A stretch of 64,000 nt of DNA from Galeopsis tetrahit (Eukaryota; Streptophyta; Magnoliopsida; Lamiales; Lamiaceae). Shown one piece after another: positions 21,301 to 32,151 of this stretch. A model generated the notes under the pieces. That model searched no databases. It had not been told where the DNA came from and was given only the letters and a program-made list of their open reading frames with translations. The stretch covers positions 70,091,348 to 70,155,347 of the forward strand of contig OY776129.1 of NCBI GenBank assembly GCA_963675135.1, written 5' to 3'. The position numbers and the translations under genes are program-made. Numbering within the stretch: the stretch's first letter is position 1; the number at the start of each line of letters is the position of its first letter.

Positions 21301-24300
21301 ATGGCACCTAAGATTAAGAGAGAAGAGCTTGTAGACTTCAATGATTCCTCTTTGGACATTGATTTCTCCTATCTTAGCGACCCAAACTCCTTATGGTTTG
21401 AAAAGCTGGTTGCTTTTGACAGTCCAGACAAGGAGGTTGAGCCTGTACTCCATTGGCTTAGGGAAGCAGGCTTGGAAAAGTTTCTTGGGACCAAGCCTGA
21501 TTCATGCCTGAATCCATTTATGGCAGAATTCTTTGCCCATCTAAGATGGAAGGGCAAGAAAGGAGATGTGTGCACAAAGCTCACATATGCTGAGGAAGAT
21601 GAAGAAGCAGAAAGCCAACACTCCATCATCTTCACTGCAGAGGATATAGATGCTAGCTTTGGGCTACCTTCTGAAGGCCAGAATCCAGAGACTTACAAGG
21701 AAGGAGAAGATCAGGAGTTCTACTTTCCATGGCTGCTTACACCCAAAAAGCTTGTAAGTGCTCAAAACAAGAATACTCTAAAACCTTTGTTTAGACACTT
21801 GTTTGACTGTGTAGTGAAGAGTTTATTAAGCCACTCTGGGAGTGTTGAACAACTTAGTATGCCTAAGTTGAGAGTAATGGCTGCTGTGATTGACTCTGCT
21901 GAGAAGAGAGTCAAATTTGATTGGAAAAGCTTCATTTTGGACAAAATGATGAATGAGAAATTCAAGTTTAAAGAGGTGAAACACCACAAGGTGGTGGTTG
22001 ATGGAAGACTCCAGTTCTGCACAAGAGCCAGCCTGCTCTTGGAAAGATTTGCTCATTATACCCATCTTCAAGCAAAGCCAAAGCCTTTTCCTGCACAAAA
22101 GGTGTTGTTCAGAAAGCTGTCTTCAAGGACAGAAAAGAGAAAGCAGGAGGCTGCCTCCAAGAAAGTTGTTGCAACTGTTCCAGCAACAAGAGTCTCTCCA
22201 AGGAAAAGGAAAGCACAACCACCCAAAATCCAGCCAAAGATGAAGAAGATGAAGGAGATTCTAAGTGAATCTTCCCCTGAAAGCCAGTCAAGAAGTGGAG
22301 GAGCCACTTCTGAAGAAATTGAGAAAGTAGCTGAGGAAGGAGTCAACCCTCCTGAAGAGGGTGAAGTAGTCAGAGAGATTGTCCCACTGCACCCTGAGAC
22401 AATCACAGAATTCAGAGACCTTGACCAGCCTACAAGGTATGAAAGGAGAAGGAGAATCATCAAGACCCCTGAGAAGCAGAGATTGATGGAAGAGAAAAAG
22501 AAGAAGAAAGAGTTCTTCAAGGAGATTAGACAGGCAAGCAAGTCTAACTCCAAGTCAAAGCCAAGGACCAACAGCCCTGAAGCCAACTCCCCTGATATTC
22601 AGTCTAGAAGAATATCTCCAAGGCAAGAAGAAGAGGAGTGCAAGACTCCTGAAGATGCCCCAATCTTGACCAAGAAAGTTTACTCCCCTGAAGGTGCACC
22701 TGAGAGAGCAGGTATTGATGTATTGGCAGATTTGGTCAATCTTGAAGATAGACCCTTTTCCCCCCTTGATCCAAGACTTCTCTCATATACCAAACTTCTT
22801 GAAACTGCTATTCAAGAAGGTGATCAAGTTGTTTTCCCACCCATTCCAGCCATCCCAATTACCTATTCAGGCACAATGCTCTCAAAAGCACCTGAATCCC
22901 AACTTATTTTGACCCCTCCTGAACCCATTCCTTCTGAATCCCACCTACCTGAATCCCAGCCAAGCCTACTTGAATCCCACTCCAATCCTCCTAAATCCCA
23001 AGCTAACTCATCTGGAGATGATAGTGGTGAAGAGTTCACCTATGAGGGAATGTTGAGGCAAATTGCTAGAGCCAATGTGGATGAATTATATCCAGGTTTG
23101 AAAGCTTATCCCAGGCTGCAACAACAGTTCTATGATCTCAGAGCACTTGTTGAGATCAAAGATAGAATTATTGTGGAAATAGCTCAGGCTATTCAGGATA
23201 AGGGTGCCAACTGGTGGCAGGTTGAGGAAAATAGGCTGCTACATTTTGCAAATGTAAAGAAGACCAGTGTTCTAACCACTGAGGCCCTATTTTGCACCAT
23301 TGTTCATGAGAAGGTGCTTGCTGAAAGAGAGAGGATAGCACAAGGAATCAAGCATCCTGACAGCCCATCTGATGATGATGATCACACCAATCCCAATCCC
23401 CCTGGTACCAACTCAGCTCAGGTACATTACTTGACTTTTCATTCTGAGAAGGACTCTGATCTTTCAGAGGAGTTGACCAAAGATGGGAACTCAGTCCAAG
23501 ATGCATTGGCCAAGGATGGTTCTTCTGAGCCTGAGGCACAGCTTGACAATGCTGAGACTTCCATAGGAGAAGCTGGTTTGGCTAAAGCCTCATCAATGTC
23601 AGGCAAGTTGGACATTGACCAGCCTTTAGTCATTCAGGATGACTCAGTGGCCTTGGGATGCCCAAGTACTGTGATCTCCCAACAACTGCCCTCTGTGGAT
23701 CCTGTTGAGGATATAGAGGTGTCAGGAATTGAAGGAGTTGAAAAGGCTATTAGTGCTGAAAAATCAGAGGGAGATGATGGTGAGGATTGTGTGTTCACTG
23801 GTTCCTTGAGTGCACCACAAATAGAGGGTGAGGAAGAAGAAATATTGGGTGCAGCCCAATATGAGAGTCAGGCTATTCTTCAAGTCAAACATGAACTTGA
23901 TGAATCCCTTGGTGAAAGGAGGCCTGATTCTCCAGTGAATGTGAGTACATCTTTTGAGAATAAAGAAGAAAAGAATATAGTTGAAAATGAGAAAGAAGGT
24001 GCTGATGTATCAGACCTTATGGGAGAAAAAGAAATTGAGGGTGATGAGGGAGTTTTTACTAACACTGTTAGTTTTGCAGACTCAGTTGCTGTCACTCTTG
24101 AGCAAATTTTTGCAGATGCTTCCTTGACAGATATACCAATTGATGCTGACACTGATCTTGAAGCAGTATCAGCAAATGTGTCCACACTTAACCAAGTCTT
24201 CTTTGAACAAGCCAACACCTCTGAGGCTCACTTTCAGATTGCTACTCAGACTGCATCCATCATTGAAGAGCAGTCAGAGAAGTTGGACACACTGGTCAGG

Positions 24301-26070
24301 GAAGTTGGGAAGGCCCATGCAACAACTGCTGATACCCTAGATGGCCAAGGCAAGACTCTAGCCTCTGTGGAGATGAGGCTCACAGGGTCAGAAGAAGTGA
24401 TCTTGCCTACTCTTGATGCAAGGATAAGTGGAGTTGAAACTGGACTGCAAACAGTTTCAACTGAAGTGACAAAGGCCAAAGATGCTATGGGTAAATTCAC
24501 AAGATCTGTGAAGAAAGAGCAGCAGGATCTCAAATCCTTGTACAAGCATAATGTGAAAGCATTGAGAAAGACAATCAAGGATGCTTTGAGGCAGAGGACA
24601 GCAGCCCAGAGAAAGAAGGCAGAAGAGTTGAAAGCTGCAATGGTGAAGGAAGCAGCTGAGAAGTTCACTGTTGAACTCATGGCCAAGGTGTCTGATCAAG
24701 TTGTGGCCAACCTCACTGATCAACTTCAGGCCAAACTTGATCAATCACTGAAAGCCACATTGGATGCCATAGTTTCCCAAAAGATGAAGCCTGTTCACAC
24801 CTTCTTGAGCATGGCAGATGATAAAATGCAAAACATTCATGATGAGAATGTTTATCTACTGCAAGAATTGAAGTCCCTCACTCAGGCCCACTCACACCTC
24901 TCAGTCTCAATGAGTGAACTGAAGCCCCAGTGTTTTGATAATGCCAAAAAGGGGGAAAGAGAGAGAGCAAGGGCAAAGGGAACCTTGGTGATTGGTGAAT
25001 CCAAGGGAAAGGAGAAAGTCCCTGAGATTGAGGAGGAAGCAGTAGAAGACATTGGGAAAGGCAAAGGCCCAATGAATATTGAAAATTTAACTGAGGAAGA
25101 GCAGATTCAACTAGCTGTCAAGGAGTCCATGGTGTCAGCTATGGAAAGTCAGGCAAGGAAGCTTCAAAGGCCAGGTGGTGAGTCTACAGGACTTGAACCT
25201 AAGGAGAAGGCTGCTGAAGTAAGGGGGAAGGTGACAAGGTCATCTGAAAGAAAGAGGAAGGAGCTGCAAGCCTTCAATGATTTCCCAACCAGCTTAACCT
25301 TGCCTTCAGAATTTCAATCTAATGAATCTACTCCAGCAAGGCAATCAAAGAGATTAAAGAAAACAGCCAGGATGCCTGCAATTGAAGAAGAAGAAGCTGA
25401 AGAAGAAGTCCAGGAAAGAATGCCTAAAGTTGGTGTGCCCAAACTTGCTGATGATCCCTCTAAATTATTTGAAGAAGGTTTTGGAAAAGATCCAGAAACC
25501 CAAGAGAAGCTAGCTCTTCAGAGAGCTAAAGAGAGGATGGAGCAATTGGTTGAGGCCAACAAGGCAAGGGATGAAAGAAGGGCAAATTTCAGAGCCCCAA
25601 GAAGGAGAGCTTCATACAGAAGGCTCAAACCTCAAATGCTGCAAAGATGGGACACTCAGTACCCTCACCATGATAAGTGGGTTCCAATCTCACTGAATGA
25701 TGAATGGGAGGAGGCCAAGAGAAGTTTTGTATATGACTTCTATGTCATAGGGAAGTGGCTTGGAGAGAGTGTAGATGAAGTCTTTGTTCAATTCATGTTT
25801 GAGAACCACAGGGACCTCTACCAGAAGCTGTTTGCAGCAGCTGATATGGCAAGAGTTGAGTTCAAGGCCCCTGGTCCAATTCTGTACATGCCTCCTAAGT
25901 TCAATGGGAACTTGATTGATGAGGGAAAGATTCTGGAGGAGTTCATCAACATCATGAAGATGGAGAAGATGAAAATAGGCCCTAGAGGCTCCAACAAGGA
26001 TGTTTTGGAGCTGAAGAAAAGAGTCTGGGCTCAATATGGCATTGCTCCCCAAGATGATGGAACTCTCTGA
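21301..26070 (+). CDS. Sirevirus second ORF (env position), 1589 aa, intact (B)
   Basis: Intact frame beginning MAPKIKREELVDF. Residues about 30-270 match the N-terminal domain of the other second ORFs (LREAGLEKFLG, FTAEDIDASFGLPSE, LRVMAAVIDSAEKRVKFDWKSFILDKMM). Basic Lys/Arg stretches follow (residues about 280-440) and may be nuclear-localisation-like. The middle is long, acidic and low complexity; residues about 960-1210 are strongly coiled coil. Near residue 1216 is AKKGE, encoded by the internal polypurine tract. The last 170 residues (LNDEWEEAKRSFVYDFYVIGKWLG...) align with the C-termini of A and C. No signal peptide or membrane segment is evident. Much longer than the A and C versions (about 1150 aa). 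Function unknown; envelope only by position. Confidence 0.87.
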   Translation: MAPKIKREELVDFNDSSLDIDFSYLSDPNSLWFEKLVAFDSPDKEVEPVLHWLREAGLEKFLGTKPDSCLNPFMAEFFAHLRWKGKKGDVCTKLTYAEEDEEAESQHSIIFTAEDIDASFGLPSEGQNPETYKEGEDQEFYFPWLLTPKKLVSAQNKNTLKPLFRHLFDCVVKSLLSHSGSVEQLSMPKLRVMAAVIDSAEKRVKFDWKSFILDKMMNEKFKFKEVKHHKVVVDGRLQFCTRASLLLERFAHYTHLQAKPKPFPAQKVLFRKLSSRTEKRKQEAASKKVVATVPATRVSPRKRKAQPPKIQPKMKKMKEILSESSPESQSRSGGATSEEIEKVAEEGVNPPEEGEVVREIVPLHPETITEFRDLDQPTRYERRRRIIKTPEKQRLMEEKKKKKEFFKEIRQASKSNSKSKPRTNSPEANSPDIQSRRISPRQEEEECKTPEDAPILTKKVYSPEGAPERAGIDVLADLVNLEDRPFSPLDPRLLSYTKLLETAIQEGDQVVFPPIPAIPITYSGTMLSKAPESQLILTPPEPIPSESHLPESQPSLLESHSNPPKSQANSSGDDSGEEFTYEGMLRQIARANVDELYPGLKAYPRLQQQFYDLRALVEIKDRIIVEIAQAIQDKGANWWQVEENRLLHFANVKKTSVLTTEALFCTIVHEKVLAERERIAQGIKHPDSPSDDDDHTNPNPPGTNSAQVHYLTFHSEKDSDLSEELTKDGNSVQDALAKDGSSEPEAQLDNAETSIGEAGLAKASSMSGKLDIDQPLVIQDDSVALGCPSTVISQQLPSVDPVEDIEVSGIEGVEKAISAEKSEGDDGEDCVFTGSLSAPQIEGEEEEILGAAQYESQAILQVKHELDESLGERRPDSPVNVSTSFENKEEKNIVENEKEGADVSDLMGEKEIEGDEGVFTNTVSFADSVAVTLEQIFADASLTDIPIDADTDLEAVSANVSTLNQVFFEQANTSEAHFQIATQTASIIEEQSEKLDTLVREVGKAHATTADTLDGQGKTLASVEMRLTGSEEVILPTLDARISGVETGLQTVSTEVTKAKDAMGKFTRSVKKEQQDLKSLYKHNVKALRKTIKDALRQRTAAQRKKAEELKAAMVKEAAEKFTVELMAKVSDQVVANLTDQLQAKLDQSLKATLDAIVSQKMKPVHTFLSMADDKMQNIHDENVYLLQELKSLTQAHSHLSVSMSELKPQCFDNAKKGERERARAKGTLVIGESKGKEKVPEIEEEAVEDIGKGKGPMNIENLTEEEQIQLAVKESMVSAMESQARKLQRPGGESTGLEPKEKAAEVRGKVTRSSERKRKELQAFNDFPTSLTLPSEFQSNESTPARQSKRLKKTARMPAIEEEEAEEEVQERMPKVGVPKLADDPSKLFEEGFGKDPETQEKLALQRAKERMEQLVEANKARDERRANFRAPRRRASYRRLKPQMLQRWDTQYPHHDKWVPISLNDEWEEAKRSFVYDFYVIGKWLGESVDEVFVQFMFENHRDLYQKLFAAADMARVEFKAPGPILYMPPKFNGNLIDEGKILEEFINIMKMEKMKIGPRGSNKDVLELKKRVWAQYGIAPQDDGTL
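24946..24958 (+). other. Internal polypurine tract in the second ORF of B
   Basis: AAAAAGGGGGAAA, identical to the 3' tract at 26372-26384. GATAATGCCAAAA (24937-24949) pairs at 12 of 13 positions with TTTTGGCATCATC (26359-26371). Confidence 0.75.
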
Positions 26071-26371
26071 TGGACAAGTTTATCTCTTCCCTATCCTTGT
26101 TTTTGATTGATGTTAATTGTTGTTATTCTGTTTACTTGTATCAGTTAGTGTGTCCTTCTGAATCTTTTGATCTGTAATGCTCCATGATATATAAAAGGAC
26201 CAATGATTTTCTATCAAGAGATAACAACTCATTATCTCAACTAACTTGATATTACATATACTTGATTTATTGTGCTAACAGTGTCTTTCAGGAAAGTTGA
26301 CCAGCTCATTGATCCTGAAGGAAAAGTATTGTATAAGTCAAGGTCCCTTTGTAATAGGTTTTGGCATCATC

Positions 26372-26384
26372 AAAAAGGGGGAAA
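26372..26384 (+). other. 3' polypurine tract of B
   Basis: AAAAAGGGGGAAA one base before the 3' LTR. Confidence 0.94.
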
Positions 26385-26385
26385 T

Positions 26386-27998
26386 TGTTGGGAATAAAAT
26401 GATTTTGATCTAGATACCAAAACCCCTGAATGATGATGTACAAATTAGTTGAGATATGCTCAAGTTAGTGTTCAGGCAAGTTGTCCCAGAACACTTGAGT
26501 ATGTAGAATGCTTAAGTTAAAAATCTCAGAAATGCTGTGAGATTTTAGAATTCAGGATAGTTGTCCAAAGCTACATGTTAGAAAGCTTGATAGGTATTAA
26601 GTCTTAAGGCCAAAGTTGCTGAAGCATCAGGACAACTGAACAAGTGGACAGCCAGGCTGAAGAGATCAAGAACACTGAAGCTGTGCTCTTAAATGCAAAA
26701 GATCTAGACAGTTGAAGTACAAATGATCAAGAGAATTAACTGTCAAAAGCTTACAGAAGACACATTCAATGAAGCATTTATTTCCAATCATGCCTGAACC
26801 AAGCATTGAAGACTTAGAGCATTAAAGAGTGAAGCATTGAATGAATGTTGGAACATTCTAAAACTGCAGCAAGAATGTTCAGGGAGCTTGTCCCATCTGA
26901 CCGTTGGTTGAGTGTAGATTCTGCCACAAATCAACCTTGGAAAGTGTGCTTATTTGGAAACTGTCACAAGTCATCTCAGCCGCATTTTTCAGAAGTCAAC
27001 ACATTCATTCAAGCAACCATTGAAGACCCCTTTTACACAGTGGATAAAAGGAAGTCAAGCTACTTAGCCGTTTCAATGTAGTTGCAAATAGAAATGTTTG
27101 AAATGCTATCTCTCCAACGGATAGTTGCTCAAACATGACTATATAAACAGAAGTGATCAAAGGGATTCGGGATCCAACAATAAGCTATAAAACTCATATA
27201 AAGCTTTCAAAGGAAACCAAGCTATTCTCAAGTATTCCAAGTTTCCTGAATCACTTCAAGTCAGCTAAGCCAATCTGTGTAAACATCCTAGCTTAGCATT
27301 GAGATATCCTAAGCCTTTACATCTGTTCTCATTGTAAAGGATATCTCTATTAGTTGGAACCAAACCTCAAACCTTATCTCATTTAGTGAAGAGAGTGTTT
27401 GTTGTAGAAGTGAGGAGTTAAGGACTGTTAGAGTGAAACACAGTCTTAACTTAGAGAGATTGAGCACTAGGACTCAGATTATCCTAGGGATCAAAACACT
27501 AAGAGAGTGTTGTTGATCAGTGCACCTTGGCACTATAAAACAAGCTAATTCCATTGTGAAGGAATTATCCTGTTCAATCAGGCAAAGTGGATGTAGGAGC
27601 TTGAGTCTCTGAACCACTATAAGCTTTTGTGTCCTTTACTTACTGCACTCTTTATTGCATTCATATTCAAACATATTTCAAAGAGTAAAACTTGTAAGTT
27701 TAAGGAAAAATTGTTTTGGACAAAGTCCCTGATAACTGTATCTTTTCAGAAATTTACTTGGAGTATTTCTTTAAGTCAAAGGCCAACCACATTCCGCACT
27801 TAGCAACTCTTTTAGATATTTAGCCAACTAATCACTCTATAGTAATCAGTAGGACAAGTATCTATCAAAGTTCACTCAGGTCAGTTGTGAGACAACCTGC
27901 CTGATAAGACCAGATTTGTCAAAAAGAAAAGAATTTGCATACACAAGTGCATCCCCCCCCCCCCATACACTTGTGTTATACTCCACCTAGGACCAACA
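26386..27998 (+). repeat. 3' LTR of B (1613 bp)
   Basis: Starts TGTTGGGAATAAAATG and ends TAGGACCAACA. TATA box 27140-27147. It differs from the 5' LTR by one substitution, a GA insertion and four more Cs in the C run, which accounts exactly for the 6-bp length difference. Target duplication GCTAG follows at 27999-28003. Confidence 0.95.
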
Positions 27999-28003
27999 GC
28001 TAG

Positions 28004-28626
28004 ACATTGCATTTGCAGTAGGTGTATGTGCTAGATTTCAGGCCAATCCCAAAGAAAGTCATGTGGAGACTGCTAAAAGGATATTGAAATATCTAAAGGG
28101 TACCATTAATCGAGGTTTGTGGTATTCTGCAGATGATGATCTATCCCTAAGTGGTTATTCAGATTCTGACTTTGGTGGTTGCAGGATAGATAGAAAATCA
28201 ACTTCTGTTTCATGCCAATTCTTAGGTTCTAAGCTCATATCATGGTTTTCAAAGAAACAAACAAGTATGGCAACATCTACCACTGAAGCAGAATATATGG
28301 CTGCAGGAAGTTGTTGTAGTCAGCTCCTTTGGCTTATGCAACAACTCAGAGACTACAACATTGTGGAATCTAATGTACCTATATTCTGTGACAGCAATAG
28401 TGCAATTTCCATCACTCAAAATCTCGTTTTACATACAAGATGCAAGCATGTAAATGTTAGGCATCATTTTATTAGGGATCATGTTGAAAAGAAAAACATA
28501 AGGATGGAAAAGATCCATACTGATATTCAGAGAGCTGACATTTTCACAAAACCTTTGGCTGAAACTAGATTTGGAGAGCTTTGCATAAGTTTAGGATTGA
28601 TAGACATGGATCCTGCGTGTATATAG
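28004..28626 (+). pseudogene. Sirevirus RT C-terminus and RNase H (C)
   Basis: Continues the RT of C beyond B, in frame with 12916-13432. RNase H motifs YSDSDFGG, STTEAEY and IFCDSNSA, then IHTDIQRADIFTKPLAETRF and stop TAG 28624-28626, as in F. This half is open. The gene as a whole is dead because of two stops upstream, the A insertion and the B insertion. Confidence 0.92.
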
Positions 28627-29847
28627 AACGGTATACTAACATTTCAGGTACTTAGCTGATATCAAGAACAGTACTCCAAGAAGGGTAATTCTGAAGAACA
28701 GACCATGTCAAGACCTCCACATTCATCACAATCAGGTAAAGAGGTTACTAAGGTGCCTAAATCCCGATGAGGAAGCTGGTAAAGCTGAGGGAATTGAGAA
28801 TATACATTTAAGGGGGAATCTATGATTTCTGAAAAATCCTGTATGTTGACTCAAAGCACAAGTCACCTTAGAACAAACCTTATAAAGACCTATATTAATT
28901 ATTCTTTACTATTCTGTACTGTATTTCACCATCTATGCATGAACTAACACTTCTACCAAGGTGAAACGGGCACAGAAGAGGAGTTCTCCACTGGAGAGGG
29001 AACTGATCTGATTACAGATTTGATCTGTCTACAAATCTGATCTGATTACAGCATAAATCTGTGTCTACAGACATGTTCTGATTATTGAATTGATTTGTCT
29101 ACAGGACTGTTCTGATGACAAAGCTAATTTGTCTACAGAACTATTCTGACTACAATATCATTCTCTCTACAGAACTGATCTGATTACTGATTAACCTGTC
29201 TACAGAGCTTTTTTTATTACAGGGAAATCTGTCTACAGAATATTTACAGTACTGATCTGAGAAAGTACTGTGCTGATATCAAAAAGGTGAAAATCAGAAG
29301 AGTTGGGGAACTGATCTGAAGATTACTGAGCTGACCCAACTACTGATCTGATCTTCAAAAGAGTACTCAGCTGATCACAGTACTCAGCTGAACCCAGATA
29401 AGTAAATTTCAATATATTTTAAGTAAGAAATTGAAGTATATTGTGTATGGAAACAACTGTGTTGATACACATCAGAACAGTATTTTGCCTTAGAGTACTT
29501 CTAAGTCAAGGTCTGTTCAAAGTTAGATTATTTATAGAGAAGATTAATACACTCCTCTATTTTTAACCTAATTTTAAAAGGTGTATTTATCAACACAAGT
29601 TGGCTCCAAATTGGAATTGAGATGTTATGAATCTGGAACGTTTTTCCCAATTTACACTTTTCTAAAACTCAATCCAAACCACACAACGTGAAAATCTAAA
29701 TCAATCCAAGCCCTAGATTTGCTTTGATTATTGATTAACACGATCACATTAACTTCTTCTTCTTCCTCACTTAAAATTCTCTCTGCAAAATTTCTCTAAG
29801 CTCACGATACTCCTAATCTTTCATCTACACTTCTACATTTCTACTCC
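28627..29847 (+). other. Post-pol spacer of C: conserved block, PPT-like tract, short repeats
   Basis: Conserved block at 28763-28791, AAGGGGGAA at 28810-28818, then a degenerate repeat array (28995-29300). The last 150 nt are a C+T-rich, 5'-UTR-like leader before ATG 29848. No coding pattern. Confidence 0.7.
28995..29300 (+). repeat. Degenerate short tandem repeats around CTACAGA/TCTGATTAC (C)
   Basis: About eight imperfect units of 30-40 bp built on GTCTACAGAACTGTTCTGAT-like phrases. The core GAACTGTTC-type phrase is nearly palindromic. The same array is in F at 62304-62570 and keeps the same position relative to the second ORF. Confidence 0.65.
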
Positions 29848-31799
29848 ATGGCGATTATTGATATCATTAACGAAGAAAATGAAGTTGTAGGTACTTTTGA
29901 TTCAACCAGATGGATTCGAGAGAAAGGAATTTTCGTTGAAAATTCTGTTTATTTCACCGGACGACAAAAAGAAGAGAATCAAGCCATTCTCACCATGTGT
30001 GAAGAATGCGGGCTAAGGAAGTACCTAGAATCATTCCCCATGAAGGTTTACGAACCTGAGGCAATGGAATTCTTTCTACATGTACAAGGTGATTCGAACA
30101 GCATCCGTTCGATAGTTTCTGGTCACAGGGTTGTCATTTCCAAAGAAACCCTTGGAATCGCGTTCGATTTACCAGACAGGCCAATAGACATTCTGAGCTA
30201 TATGGCTGGGCAAGAAAAGGCTCGCGTGGGCAGATGGTTGAATGTTGACCCAGAACTCTCACAAATTTGAAAAAGGAAATTCTTCCAGAAGGTCTTCAAT
30301 TGTTGATGGACATTGCTGGAAAATGCATGTTAGGTCAACATTTCAGTCAAGATGCCCTCACTGATCTCAAAATTCGTATTATGGCCGCAATCACTGATCG
30401 AGTTGATGGTGACTGGCAAGGATTTATTTTGGGCAGATTGTTGGCTGAAAGAGAAAAGGTGTTGTTTGATGAAGACACTAGAGAATTTTCCATTAAATCC
30501 TGGATGGGTTTTGGAAGTAAATTGAGCATCTTATTGCCTCAATTAGCTGAGAAGAAGGTGGATTGGAGTCCTCCGAAAAGATTTCATCAGGGCAAGTTTT
30601 TGTTCAAGAAAGAGTCTGTTAAATTTGAACAAGAACAGAGGAATCGTCCTCAATCTCAAGAATCTGGTGGTTCTATGTTCCGTTCTGACAATGATGAGCC
30701 GGAGTTGAGAACGAAGGCTAGACATGACCCTCACAGAGCTGGATTAAGAAGAGGTAGATCAGCTAGGGCCATTTCTGAAAAATCAGAAGAGTCTGTTGCT
30801 GCTGTGAAAAAGTCTTCTGTGGAACAAGAGGTAAGTTCTTCGAGCCTCATTCTTTCACATAAGAGAACTAAAGTTTCTGGTGTTCTTAGACCCAGAAGAG
30901 TCCTCAAGAACACTACCCCTTCTCCCTCAACCTCTCATTCTATCCAAGCCCAACCCCTTGAAACTGAGCCTTCCTGTTCTGAGGAGTCAGTTCACTACTC
31001 TCCTATTCGTCAGAACACTCCTCCCTCAACCCCTTAGAACACTTCTTTTCATCCCACTCCCCAATCTAGTCCTCACCATAATCCTACTCCTCATTTCTCT
31101 CCTGAACCTGAACCAGTTCATGATCACTCTACTGAGCATGAACATATACCTTCTCCTGAACCAATTGAGATTACCTCTTCCCCAGAACCTGAGATTATCC
31201 AACCAGATTCAGTGTTCTTGATGGACTATCCTGTATGTGATAAGGAAGAGAGGATAAGATTCAAAAATTGAGAAATGCTCTTCTCAAAAGCTTTCATGGT
31301 TTAGATGACAGCACTAGATCCTTTGAGCAACTTCTAAGGATAGGTACTTGGGTATATCTTAGAAGAATAGGTCTAGATGAGCTGATGATTGTAGCTGAAG
31401 GTATGGGTGGTTTATCTGTGTTCCATGACTGGGAACAAGAACAGAGAGAAGCTGCAGATGTTAATTCATACACTGAATTATTCACTCTTGAGTCTGTTAT
31501 TCAGTTGATTGAAAGAATAACTGGTTGCAAGTATTCTATGGTTAAGTCTGCTAATGAAAATGTTGATACTGATGTCAACATGGAAGCTGATGATGCTGAT
31601 GTTAGAAATTCTGATAATCAAGCTGATTTGGAAGCTGATATGGAAGCTGATACAAATGCAACTGAGATGTTTGCAAATTCAGTTGTTCCTGAAGAAACCG
31701 AAGTCTTAGTGGAACAAGATTTGGGTGCTGATGAGTTGGAAAGCACATCAGTCATTGCTGCTGAAAATACTGTGCTTGATGATATACATGAGACAGTAA

Positions 31800-32151
31800 G
31801 GTGGTGTTTGGTTTGGGATTGATTTGGATTGGATTTGGATTGAGGTGGATTAGATTGAGATTTGGGTAATCCATGAATAGTAATTGTGTGTGTAAGTTGT
31901 GTTTGGTTAAGGATTGAGAAGTAGGGGTAGATGTATTTTTATGTCACATCAAAATATGAGAGAGAAGAAAGTAGGAGAGAGAATGAGTGGTTGAAAAAAG
32001 TGATTTGATTGTATAAAAATAGGTGTATAGATGTATTATAGGGGTGGATTAGTATTTGGATTTGTATTTGGATTGAGATGGATTGAAAGAGATTGGATTG
32101 GGATTGGGCCAATCCAAATCCGGATTGGCTAATCCCAAACCAAACACCGCC
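31800..32151. mobile_element. Harbinger/Tourist-like MITE in the second ORF of C
   Basis: 352 bp flanked by TAA on both sides (31797-31799 and 32152-32154). Ends are GGTGGTGTTTGGTTTGGG and its complement CCCAAACCAAACACCGCC, 17 of 18 matching. The 3-bp TAA duplication and GGxxGTGTTTGG end fit PIF/Harbinger MITEs. No coding capacity. Precise removal restores the host frame, which proves the boundaries. Confidence 0.88.

Larger units (their letters stand above)
13433..27998 (+). mobile_element. Sirevirus B, complete 14.6-kb copy, integrase-deleted
   Basis: Both LTRs, primer-binding site, gag, pol, second ORF, polypurine tract and target duplication are all visible. LTRs are 1607 and 1613 bp. 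By reading I find one substitution (G/T in GCATTTATT.CCAATC), a 2-bp indel and a longer C run in the 3' copy, so insertion was recent. Despite this, about 445 bp of the integrase core is missing and gag has an early stop. Either the element was mobilised by proteins from another copy, or the deletion followed insertion. Confidence 0.93.

Noticed and set aside
22068..22586. 172-codon minus-strand frame opposite the second ORF of B
   Set aside because: Shadow of a Lys/Glu/Ser-rich coding strand; no domain. The same applies to 24246-24686 and 25690-26052.
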